64,000 nucleotides of DNA from an uncultured Bacteroidota bacterium. GTDB taxonomy: Bacteria; Bacteroidota; Bacteroidia; Flavobacteriales; Schleiferiaceae. The notes beneath the pieces were generated by a model. That model saw only the letters and a list, made by a program, of their open reading frames with translations, was not told the origin of the DNA and made no database searches. Below, piece after piece: positions 8,479 to 16,836 of this stretch. Numbering within the stretch: the stretch's first letter is position 1; the number at the start of each line of letters is the position of its first letter. The stretch is taken from NCBI GenBank assembly GCA_913057235.1, contig CAJXNI010000001.1, positions 62,001 through 126,000 of the forward strand, read 5' to 3'. A program made the position numbers and the translations under genes.

Positions 8479-11400
8479 ATGAAGAACATTTACTTTGCAC
8501 TTTTAGGCCTTTTTCTGGCAATTAATGCCTCGGCACAGCCCTGCCCTTTTCCCACCAATGTGAGCGTGACCCAACGTTCTGCCAGTACTTTAGAAATAGA
8601 CTGGAATGGCTCACCCACTGGAAATTATCAGGTGCGTTACACCATCACCGGTACCGGCTTTGCCGGAGCCCCCATTATTAATGCTACCTCCAAGCCTTTC
8701 ACCATTACGGGACTCAATCAAAACACCACCTATGATATTCAAGTAAGAGATTCCTGCGGACCCGGCAATAACTTTAGTTTTTGGTCTGTAACGGCTAACG
8801 GAACTACTTTGTGTGAAGTGAATGCGCCCTTTTTAACCAATTTTGACGGTGCAGCCTGGAACCTACCCACTTTTGGCAACCAAAATGGAACTATTAATGT
8901 GTGCTGGAACAGAGATCTGGCGCCTAACCCCCGTGTTTGGCGAGTAGGCCCCCCGGGGTTTGTTTTTAACAGCGGAGCAGCCAATGACCATACCACGGGT
9001 AATGGCCAATACATGTTTGTAGACAATGCTGGTTTTACTTTTGGATCAGCCTCTACTGATTTAGAAAGCCCTATTTATAACCTCAACCCCATTAGCAATC
9101 CACAGTTGGTTTTTTGGTACCACATGTTTGGCGCAGACATTGAAGATTTAAATGTTTACATCTCTACTGATGGCGGTAGCACCTATACGTTGGAAACCAC
9201 TATCTCTGGCCAGCAACAAACCAGCAGCACCGATGCGTGGAAAGAGCGCGTTGTTGATTTGAGCGCCTATGCCAATCAAAGAATCCGAATAAAATTTGAA
9301 GCTTTTGAATCTACAGCCGGTTTCAATAACGCCATTTGCATTGACGATGTACAGCTTAGAGCGGCCCCTTCTTGTCCACGCCCGCAAAGCCTTAATTTGG
9401 TATCGCTGGGCAGCACCAGCGCTACGGTTGGTTTCACTTCGGGTGGCGCCAGCAATTGGAATTTGCAAATAGGGCCCACGGGGTTTACCCTGGGTTCAGG
9501 CACCATCAGTAACAGCAGCGTTAATCCCGCCACCTTATCGGGCTTGACCCCCAACACCACCTATGATGTTTACGTGCGAGATAGTTGCGGCCCGGGTGAT
9601 GTTTCCGTTTGGGAAGGTCCCTTAACTTTTACCACGGCTTGCGCCCCCTTGGTTGCTCCCTTCACCGAAAACTTTGATGGCAGTACCTTTAACCCTGGAC
9701 CTGGTTTTAATGATCAGGGTACTATTAATAATTGTTGGAGCCGCTCCTTAGGAAATAATTATTTCTGGAAAGCTGGCCCACCCACCTTTACCCCCACAAA
9801 CACAGGACCCTCTGGAGATAACACCTCTGGCAATGGCGGGTATATGTTTACGGAAAGCAATGGCTTTTCCAGTCAAATTGAAACGGATGATTTAGAGTCA
9901 CCTTTAATTGACCTAAGCCCCCTAACCGCACCAGAATTAACTTTTTTTACACATATGTTTGGGGCTGATATTTCAGCATTGCGCGTATACGTAGATGCTG
10001 GTAGCGGTTACGTATTGGTAAATACCCAAACTGGCCAACAACAAAATTCTAAAACCGCCTCATGGAAAGAGGTTATAGTGGACTTGAGCGCCTACGCCAA
10101 CGATACCGTTCGCATAAAATGGGAGGGCGAACGCAGCGCCACAGGTTTTGCCGGTGATATAGCTATTGACGATGTTTCCATTGCAGAGGCTCCCAGCTGT
10201 CCTAAACCTCAAAACTTAGCGGTAAATGGTGTAGGCACCAACTCGGCCACATTGAGCTGGACCAGCGGAGGCGCCACTAACTGGCAGTTTAGCTTTGGGG
10301 TAGGTACCATCAATCCGGCCAACGGAACCATTGTTCCGGTAAACTCCAACCCCGGTACCTTAAGTGGTTTGAGCCCTAACACCAGCTATCAGGTTTACGT
10401 GCGAGACAGCTGTGGCCCTGGCAATGTTTCAGCTTGGTCTGCACCGGTTACCTTTACCACGCGCTGTTTGCCAGCTTCGGCTCCTTACACCCAAAATTTT
10501 GACGCCAGCGGTTTTACACTGGGTAATTTTAATACGCTGGGTAATTTTAATGCTTGTTACACAAGGCTGGCCGGCAGTAATTACGAATGGTCAGTAGCTG
10601 ATGATGATAACTTTTCCACCTTCACCGGTCCTTCGGCCGATCACACCACCGGCAGTGGACAATACCTGCTATCAACCAATTTATTTTCAGGTGGTCTTAC
10701 GCAATCTTCAGAAGCCATTTTCAGCACCGAGTTAATTGATTTGAGCCCCTTAAACGTGCCCGAAATGGCTTTTTGGTACCACATGTATGGCAATCAAATT
10801 GACTCTTTAGCAGTGTACGTAGACAACGGCACTAGTACCAGCCGGGTTTTTGGCTTAAGCGGGCAACAACAAACCGCTAATACAGCAGCTTGGCAAGAAG
10901 CCATTGTGAATCTTAGCGCTTTTGCCAATGATACCATCTCAGTTGAATTCAGGGCTTACCGCGCTAATAACTTTGCCCAGGCAGAAATTGCAATTGATGA
11001 TTTTAGCATTTATGAGCAGCCCTCCTGCCCTAAACCCTCTAATTTGGCCATAAGTGGCTTAACCAGCAATAGCATTACCTTGAGTTGGACCACCGGTGGG
11101 TCTACTAACTGGCAAATTGAATACGGTCCGGCCGGTTTCACTAAGGGCACTGGAACGGTGGTGGGTGTAAGTACCAATCCTTATACCATAACCGGATTAA
11201 GCCCCAATACCTCATATGATGTATACGTGCAAGACAGTTGCGGTCCAGGCGATGTAAGTTTTTGGGTGGGCCCGGTTACAGGGCGTACGGCTTGCGCTCC
11301 GGTTAGTGCACCACTCTTAGAAACTTTTGATGGCTCGGTCTTTACCCCCGGTTTGTTTTTTAACGACCCCGGAAGCATTGACCCTTGCTGGTCAAGGTCT

Positions 11401-13920
11401 GATTCGGCAGGTTATTTGTGGCGACCCGAAAGCGGCCCCTCATCCGTTTTCAACTCGGGGCCCAATGGCGATAACACTACCGGCAGCGGTCAATACATGC
11501 TGAGCTTACTTCGTGGGTTTTCCAATAATACCAGCACCCAGCTAACCTCCCTGGAGATTGATCTCAGCCCCCTTACTAATCCTGAGCTGCGGTTTTTTAA
11601 TTACCGTTTTGGCACCTCAATAGATCAATTAGAAGTAGAAGTTTGGGACGGAACTACCTGGACCACCGAATTGACTTTAACCGGCCAGCTCCAAACGCAA
11701 AACACCTCCCCGTGGGACGAGCAAATTGTAAGCTTGGCCAGTTACACCAATGACACCATTCAGGTACGCTTTACAGCGGAAAGACCTTCTGGCTTCAACC
11801 AAGACATTGCCATTGCCATTGACGATTTTGAGATCAGGCAAACCCCTACCTGCCCCAAACCTACAGCGGTAACGGCTACCGCCAGTACTAGCAACTCCAT
11901 TACCATTAGCTGGACCAGTGGAGGCGCTACCAACTGGCAAATATTTTACCGACCGGCTGGCTCAACAGCTCCATTCACGCAAGTGAATACCAGCACCAAT
12001 CCTTTTACCCTTACCGGCCTTAATGCCAGCACTACTTATGAAATAGAGGTGAAAGATAGCTGTGGGGTAAATGACGTTTCTTTAGCCAGTAACACCCTTT
12101 TAGCCAATACGGCTTGCGGAGTGGTAACCGCCCCCTATTTTGAAGGGTTTGATGGTCCTTCATGGGTGATAGGCACGGGCTTTCAGAATCAGAACAATCA
12201 AATTGACCCCTGCTGGAGCAGACCCAATGGAAACGCTCCAAACTTTGGACCGTTCTCTGGTGCTACTACCAGTGGCGGTACCGGTCCCACCCAAGACGCC
12301 AGCGGCAATGGAAAATATGTTTACACCGAAAGAAGTGGCGCAGCAAGTGGTCTAGGAGAAATTACTACTCCGCAAATTTTTGTACCGACTTCATTGCAAA
12401 ATCCCCAGTTCAAGTTTGCGTACCACATGACAGGCTTCAACATTGTTGATTTGAAAGTACAGGTAAGTGTGAACGGAGGACCTTACACCAATTTGGTAAC
12501 TATAAGCGGCCAACAGCAAAGCGTAGTATCTGATCCATGGCTGATTGATTCTACCGATATTTCTACTAATTCGGGTGACACGCTTCAATTTAAATTCTTG
12601 GCCAATTCATCTGGATTTAGAGGAGATATTGCCGTTGACGAAGTGCAGATAAGCGGAACCCCGGTACCCTGCGCTCCTATTACAAACTTAAGTTTGCAAA
12701 ACCCAACTACTAATAGCTTAGACGTTTCCTGGGCCTCGTCCAATTCCAATGCGGTGGTAAATGTCAGCTACTACCCTCTTCCGGCCGGACCGACTTCTGC
12801 GGTGACGGTTTCGGGTGTCGGAAGCCCCTACACTATTAATAATTTGCAAGCGGGTACCCCTTACGTAGTAGCGGTTTTTGATAGTTGCGGAGCCAGTGTT
12901 TCAACCCCAGTTCTAGATACCCTGGCTACTTTGCCATGTGCTGCGGTTACCGCCAATTTTGGCAGCAATGCTAACTTTTTAGGGGTAAACTTTAACAGTA
13001 CCACAGTTAATGCCGATTCACTGCAGTGGGACTTTGCCGGATTAGCTGGTAGCACCCTGCAAAATCCCAGTTTTAATTTCCCAGCAGCCGGCACGTATAC
13101 CATCACGCTAAGGGCTTTTAATGATTGCGGCAACGGTGATACCTCCACGCAAACCCTCACCCTTTGTGACACCCTGGTGGCTGATTTTGGCTTTACCAAT
13201 TTTGGTGACTCCATAAGCTTTACAGCCGATAGTGCCCGTAATGCCAGCGGTTACCTTTGGGATTTAGACGAAGGCCTAAGCAGTAGCGCTAAAGACACCA
13301 CGGTGAGTTATTCCTCAACCGGTAGCAAAACGGTGACCCTTACCGTGTTTAACAATTGTGGTGACACCCTCTCGGTAACTAAAACGGTAGATGTCTGTCC
13401 GGCCCCGGTAGCGCAATGGACCTACACTATTCTGCCCCCGGTAAATTCCGGTTTACGCATACAATTTGACGGGACACTTTCTACCGGAGCAGCCTCTTAC
13501 AGTTGGGATTTTGGTGATGGCAACACCGCTACGGGCCCTCAGCCCATTCACATTTACGCCACGCCAGGATTGTTTTACGTAGTAGAGCTGACCGTAACCA
13601 ACGCCTGCGGAAACAAGAGCACGCGCAAATTTGCCTTGAATCAGTTGAGTGAAGAAGAGTTACTACTGGCGGGCAAAATGCAGATTTATCCAAACCCCGC
13701 TACTGAAAGAGTAAACCTGCAATGGGATGCTCAAAACTTGACTCCCAATAAGATTATACTCTTCAACGGAGCTGGAAAGATTATGCAAAGCGTAGAGTTA
13801 GCCCCAAATAGTGAAGGCCAAAAAGTGCTTCCACTGACAGATTTAGCCCCTGGCTTGTATTGGATTCGTGTGTTGCTAAGAGAAGGAGACGTAATTCAAC
13901 AAAAGCTTATAATACGCTAG
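8479..13920 (+). CDS. Giant T9SS-exported protein of FN3/MAM-like repeats and PKD domains
   Basis: A 1813-residue secreted protein. Signal peptide to ~19 ('LFLAINASAQ'). Then five tandem units of about 275 residues starting near 20, 297, 570, 847 and 1122. Each is a fibronectin III domain ('GLSPNTSYDVYVQDSCGPGD' type) followed by a MAM-like jelly roll ('NFDGSTFNPG...CWSR', 'LSGQQQT', 'IAIDDFSI'). A sixth FN3 domain spans ~1395-1485. Three PKD-like domains follow (~1486-1722, e.g. 'YSWDFGDGN'), then a type A T9SS sorting domain (~1732-1813, 'MQIYPNPATERVNLQW'). No catalytic site is seen; an adhesin or surface-matrix role is likely. The repeats are strong at protein level and visible in DNA, so length variation by recombination is possible. 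Confidence 0.88.
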   Translation: MKNIYFALLGLFLAINASAQPCPFPTNVSVTQRSASTLEIDWNGSPTGNYQVRYTITGTGFAGAPIINATSKPFTITGLNQNTTYDIQVRDSCGPGNNFSFWSVTANGTTLCEVNAPFLTNFDGAAWNLPTFGNQNGTINVCWNRDLAPNPRVWRVGPPGFVFNSGAANDHTTGNGQYMFVDNAGFTFGSASTDLESPIYNLNPISNPQLVFWYHMFGADIEDLNVYISTDGGSTYTLETTISGQQQTSSTDAWKERVVDLSAYANQRIRIKFEAFESTAGFNNAICIDDVQLRAAPSCPRPQSLNLVSLGSTSATVGFTSGGASNWNLQIGPTGFTLGSGTISNSSVNPATLSGLTPNTTYDVYVRDSCGPGDVSVWEGPLTFTTACAPLVAPFTENFDGSTFNPGPGFNDQGTINNCWSRSLGNNYFWKAGPPTFTPTNTGPSGDNTSGNGGYMFTESNGFSSQIETDDLESPLIDLSPLTAPELTFFTHMFGADISALRVYVDAGSGYVLVNTQTGQQQNSKTASWKEVIVDLSAYANDTVRIKWEGERSATGFAGDIAIDDVSIAEAPSCPKPQNLAVNGVGTNSATLSWTSGGATNWQFSFGVGTINPANGTIVPVNSNPGTLSGLSPNTSYQVYVRDSCGPGNVSAWSAPVTFTTRCLPASAPYTQNFDASGFTLGNFNTLGNFNACYTRLAGSNYEWSVADDDNFSTFTGPSADHTTGSGQYLLSTNLFSGGLTQSSEAIFSTELIDLSPLNVPEMAFWYHMYGNQIDSLAVYVDNGTSTSRVFGLSGQQQTANTAAWQEAIVNLSAFANDTISVEFRAYRANNFAQAEIAIDDFSIYEQPSCPKPSNLAISGLTSNSITLSWTTGGSTNWQIEYGPAGFTKGTGTVVGVSTNPYTITGLSPNTSYDVYVQDSCGPGDVSFWVGPVTGRTACAPVSAPLLETFDGSVFTPGLFFNDPGSIDPCWSRSDSAGYLWRPESGPSSVFNSGPNGDNTTGSGQYMLSLLRGFSNNTSTQLTSLEIDLSPLTNPELRFFNYRFGTSIDQLEVEVWDGTTWTTELTLTGQLQTQNTSPWDEQIVSLASYTNDTIQVRFTAERPSGFNQDIAIAIDDFEIRQTPTCPKPTAVTATASTSNSITISWTSGGATNWQIFYRPAGSTAPFTQVNTSTNPFTLTGLNASTTYEIEVKDSCGVNDVSLASNTLLANTACGVVTAPYFEGFDGPSWVIGTGFQNQNNQIDPCWSRPNGNAPNFGPFSGATTSGGTGPTQDASGNGKYVYTERSGAASGLGEITTPQIFVPTSLQNPQFKFAYHMTGFNIVDLKVQVSVNGGPYTNLVTISGQQQSVVSDPWLIDSTDISTNSGDTLQFKFLANSSGFRGDIAVDEVQISGTPVPCAPITNLSLQNPTTNSLDVSWASSNSNAVVNVSYYPLPAGPTSAVTVSGVGSPYTINNLQAGTPYVVAVFDSCGASVSTPVLDTLATLPCAAVTANFGSNANFLGVNFNSTTVNADSLQWDFAGLAGSTLQNPSFNFPAAGTYTITLRAFNDCGNGDTSTQTLTLCDTLVADFGFTNFGDSISFTADSARNASGYLWDLDEGLSSSAKDTTVSYSSTGSKTVTLTVFNNCGDTLSVTKTVDVCPAPVAQWTYTILPPVNSGLRIQFDGTLSTGAASYSWDFGDGNTATGPQPIHIYATPGLFYVVELTVTNACGNKSTRKFALNQLSEEELLLAGKMQIYPNPATERVNLQWDAQNLTPNKIILFNGAGKIMQSVELAPNSEGQKVLPLTDLAPGLYWIRVLLREGDVIQQKLIIR

Positions 13921-13943
13921 GCAGCAGACGTCTTTAATTTTTT

Positions 13944-13977
13944 GGCCGGAGAACTTAAACAGGCTCCGGCCTTTTTT
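13944..13977 (+). terminator. Rho-independent terminator after the giant T9SS gene
   Basis: An 8-bp perfect stem GGCCGGAG/CTCCGGCC (13944-13951, 13964-13971) with a 12-nt loop is followed by T6. It starts 24 nt after the stop codon. Confidence 0.9.
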
Positions 13978-13992
13978 ATTTCTTTTTGAATC

Positions 13993-14028
13993 AACTAATC
14001 TTTTAGTTTAACTAAATATTTAGTTAAA
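13993..14028. promoter_or_regulatory. Tandem palindromic operator for the BlaI-type repressor
   Basis: A perfect 22-bp palindrome (14007-14028) of AACTAA/TTAGTT type half sites ends 9 nt before the blaI-like ATG. It is extended leftward by two more half sites (AACTAA 13993-13998, TTAGTT 14003-14008), giving four half sites in a row. BlaI/MecI dimers bind such inverted repeats and usually repress their own operon. That this repressor binds here is inferred from position. Confidence 0.75.
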
Positions 14029-14037
14029 TTTAATCTC

Positions 14038-14415
14038 ATGAAAGTCATAAAAGAACTTACCAAGGCCGAAGAGCAAATCATGCAAGTACTCTGGAAACTG
14101 CAGAAAGCCCGAGTACAAGCCGTAATTGATGAGCTTGAACCGCCCAAGCCCGCCTACAATACCCTAAGTACCATTGTGCGCATTTTGGAAAAAAAAGGTT
14201 TTGTAGGACACGAAAGCAAAGGAAGAGCGCACCTTTACTTTCCGTTGATTAGTCGAGATAACTACCGAAAATTTGCTCTAGACAATTTAGTAAGGAGTTA
14301 TTTTTCTGGTTCACTGAGCAATCTGGTTTCCTTTTTTACGCAAAAAAAGAACCTCAGCCACCGTGAACTCCAGTCCATTAAGGCCATCATTGAAGAACAT
14401 AAAAACAAGGAGTAA
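14038..14415 (+). CDS. BlaI/MecI-family transcriptional repressor
   Basis: A 125-residue winged-helix protein: 'LTKAEEQIMQVLWKL' (helix 1) and 'PAYNTLSTIVRILEKKGFVGH' (recognition helix and wing) are the family hallmarks. The C-terminal half ('SNLVSFFTQKKNLS') is the dimer domain that M56 peptidases signal to. It sits directly behind a tandem palindromic operator and its stop codon overlaps the next start as TAATG, so the two are translationally coupled. In Bacteroidetes such pairs regulate envelope-stress or resistance functions; the target beyond its own operon is unknown. The partner gene is broken, so repression may now be permanent. Confidence 0.92.
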   Translation: MKVIKELTKAEEQIMQVLWKLQKARVQAVIDELEPPKPAYNTLSTIVRILEKKGFVGHESKGRAHLYFPLISRDNYRKFALDNLVRSYFSGSLSNLVSFFTQKKNLSHRELQSIKAIIEEHKNKE

Positions 14416-15643
14416 TGCTTCAATATCTGCTGATGGTAAGTCTTGGGGTGAGCGCCTTTTGGCTGCTGTACCGCCTGGCTTTTAAGCATCAATCCAAGCC
14501 ACGTACCAACCGCAGTTTTCTGCTGTTGGGGCTTACGGCTCCATTTTTCGTGCCTTTTACGGCCCTGCCATCGGGTGCTGTAACGGCCGTAGAGCCGGTG
14601 CTTTTACCATTGGTAGAGGTGGGTAGCAATTGGTATCCTCAGGCTAGCACTACTCCCCTAAACTGGGGATTGTGGTTGTACCTAACTGGAATAATAATTT
14701 GGGCTGGTTACTACGCCAGCGGATTGGTGCACTTGCTAAAAATAAAGAAGCAGGCTACTCTTTTGCAAACACAACCCAAGGTGTATGGTATTCCCGGTAA
14801 GGGCATGCCTTTCTCTTTTGCCGGAAAAATACTTATACCCCAAAGTCTCAATGGAAAGCAACGAAAAACGGTGCTGGAACATAAATGGTGGCACCTACGC
14901 TGTTACCATAGTGCAGACATTCTTCTGGCTATGGCGGTGCACTCGGTTTTATGGTTCTTACCCATTTTGCCTTTTTACCTAAGAGACTTAAAACAGAACA
15001 TGAATACGAGGTGGATGCTAAAATGCAGCAAGAAAACTCATTTGTGGCTTATGCCGAAACGCTCTTACAGTTGAGCGCAATACCGGGGCAAAGAGTGCCG
15101 GTGCATTCGTTCTCCACCCCTAATCTTAAAAAACGTATAGAAATGATGACTCAAAAAACGAACGCCCAGTGGCATAAGCTAATGTTAGCCCTGCCCATTA
15201 TCGCAGGCCTGATGTTTGTTAATGCCTGCCAGGAAAAAGAATCAGATCAGGCAGAGCTGAATTCACCACCTAGCTTAAAAATGAATGAGGTAGATCAGCC
15301 GCCTCAATTTGAAGCCTGTGCTGATCTAACGGAGAAAGATGCCCAAATAAACTGCTTCGGGCAGCAACTCATGGCCCACATTGGCCAAAACTTCCAATAC
15401 CCAAAAACAGGTAAGGAAGAAGGCTTAAGTGGTAAAGTGTACGTTGAGTTTACCCTAACTAGCCGTGGTGCTATTACCGGTGTTGAGTTGCGTAAAGGCT
15501 TAGAAAGCGCTTCCCCTGGAGCGGAAGCTATTCATAACGAAGCTTTACGGGTAGTAGAAAGTTTACCTAAAGTAAAGCCCGCTAAAAAAGACGGCAGCCC
15601 GGTAAGTGTTTCTTACACGGTACCTATCCAATTAGCCTTATAA
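14415..15643 (+). pseudogene. BlaR1-like M56 peptidase with TonB C-terminal domain, frameshifted and lacking the catalytic Glu
   Basis: The frame from 14415 gives a BlaR1-type membrane protein ('SLGVSAFWLLYRLAF', 'PFSFAGKILIPQSL') up to 'FYLRDLK' near 14993. The family sequence then continues in the -1 frame ('TEHEYEVDAKMQQ') to 15643. One A appears to be missing in the run at 14990-14994. The continuation has 'LKKRIEMM', a membrane segment and a TonB_C domain ('GKVYVEFTLTSRGAITG'). Independently, the zinc motif HExxH reads 'HKWWH', so the catalytic Glu is Lys (a G-to-A type change). Two separate lesions argue for real inactivation rather than a sequencing error alone. Start overlaps the blaI stop (TAATG). 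Confidence 0.82.
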
Positions 15644-15668
15644 AGGTGGTTTTCAATTACACTAGAGA

Positions 15669-15695
15669 AGCCTGGGCCAATACCCGGGCTTTTTT
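15669..15695 (+). terminator. Rho-independent terminator after the M56 remnant
   Basis: Stem AGCCTGGG/CCCGGGCT (15669-15676, 15683-15690, one G-U pair), 6-nt loop, then T-rich tail. Confidence 0.8.
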
Positions 15696-15770
15696 GTTTT
15701 CTATTTCCAAGAACTCACCTTCAAGAAGCTAGCAGTTTATTTAGTTCTTTTGCAGCTTATTAGCTCAACC

Positions 15771-16778
15771 ATGTCTGAAAAACCACCCTTGGTAAGCCTG
15801 GCCATTTTTGCCTATAAGCAAGAAGACTTTATTGAAGAGGCCATTGAATCTGCCTTTGCGCAGGATTATGAGAATTTGGAAATTATCATTTCAGATGACA
15901 ATTCTCCTGACCAAACTTTTACCCTCATTAAGGCTAAAGCCGATGCCTACAAAGGTCCACACCAAGTACGAATCAACCAAAATCAACCGAATTTAGGCAT
16001 TGCCAATCACCACAACAAAGTGGTAGACATGGCCCGAGGAGAACTGGTAGTACTTATTGCCGGTGATGATATTTCACACCCACAAAGGGTTAGAGAGGTA
16101 GCCGAGGCCTGGCAACAAAATGGGCAACCTTTTATGCTGGTTTCCAAATTTGAATGCATAGACGCCAACAGTAAGCCGCTGCCGCTGGAAGATCATATCC
16201 ACTTTAACTTTCCGCCTGAAAAGCTTAAACCCACCCAAACCAACGTATGGAACTTCCTCACCATGCGCAGTGGCTTAAAAGTGTATGGCAGCACCGAGTC
16301 TGTAAGCAAAGAAATGTGGCGCTACTACGGCCCTATTGGCAGTGAGCTTAGAGCTGAAGACATAGTTTATTTTTTTAGAGCCTTGCTTTTGGGCAAGTTT
16401 CACTTTATTGATGAAACCCATGTGGCTTACCGCATGGCGCACAAAATTGAGCAGGTGCAATTACCGGATCCTGTAAAGACCTTTGGCCGCCCGGTAAATG
16501 CAGAATACGCCCGGCAGGTGAACCTCTTTAAAATGTTGCAGCCGGCTCTTGAGCAGTGCCAAAAAGACCTGGCCTTGCACATGGCAAAAACACCATCGGC
16601 TCAAAGCCAATGGGCACCCATTGGCCGCCAACTAAAACAACTTTTAAAAGTGCGGCAAATTTGGATTAGCTGGTACCAGCGCAACGCCTGGCAAAAACTT
16701 ACGGGCCTGCTCTTTATTTTAGGCACTTTAAACAAGCGCTACATCTTGTGGACGCAACGCCATATTCTTGGGGGCTAA
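15771..16778 (+). CDS. Family 2 glycosyltransferase
   Basis: About 335 residues from the ATG at 15771 (an in-frame TTG at 15750 is less likely). The GT-A fold is clear: 'PLVSLAIFAYKQEDFIEEAI' at the N-terminus, 'LEIIISDDNSPDQTF' and the nucleotide-sugar/metal motif 'VVLIAGDDIS'. The C-terminal part is helical and basic, with no clear membrane span. It should transfer a sugar from a nucleotide donor to a surface glycan or lipid; donor and acceptor cannot be told. It stands alone between a terminator and the S8 protease gene 58 nt downstream. Confidence 0.85.
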   Translation: MSEKPPLVSLAIFAYKQEDFIEEAIESAFAQDYENLEIIISDDNSPDQTFTLIKAKADAYKGPHQVRINQNQPNLGIANHHNKVVDMARGELVVLIAGDDISHPQRVREVAEAWQQNGQPFMLVSKFECIDANSKPLPLEDHIHFNFPPEKLKPTQTNVWNFLTMRSGLKVYGSTESVSKEMWRYYGPIGSELRAEDIVYFFRALLLGKFHFIDETHVAYRMAHKIEQVQLPDPVKTFGRPVNAEYARQVNLFKMLQPALEQCQKDLALHMAKTPSAQSQWAPIGRQLKQLLKVRQIWISWYQRNAWQKLTGLLFILGTLNKRYILWTQRHILGG

Positions 16779-16836
16779 GGTCATTCTATAAACCGCAGGG
16801 CAATTGCTACCTTTAAGCTTTCTTAAAAAAAAGCGC

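Noticed and set aside
9148-9560. Leftward open frames of 94-106 codons inside the giant T9SS gene
   Set aside because: They fall in the repeat unit and recur by repetition; no features, opposite strand of a strong gene.
15000-15074. Programmed -1 frameshift in the M56 gene
   Set aside because: The junction lacks a canonical X-XXY-YYZ slip site in the zero frame, and the catalytic Glu is lost too. A one-base deletion is simpler.
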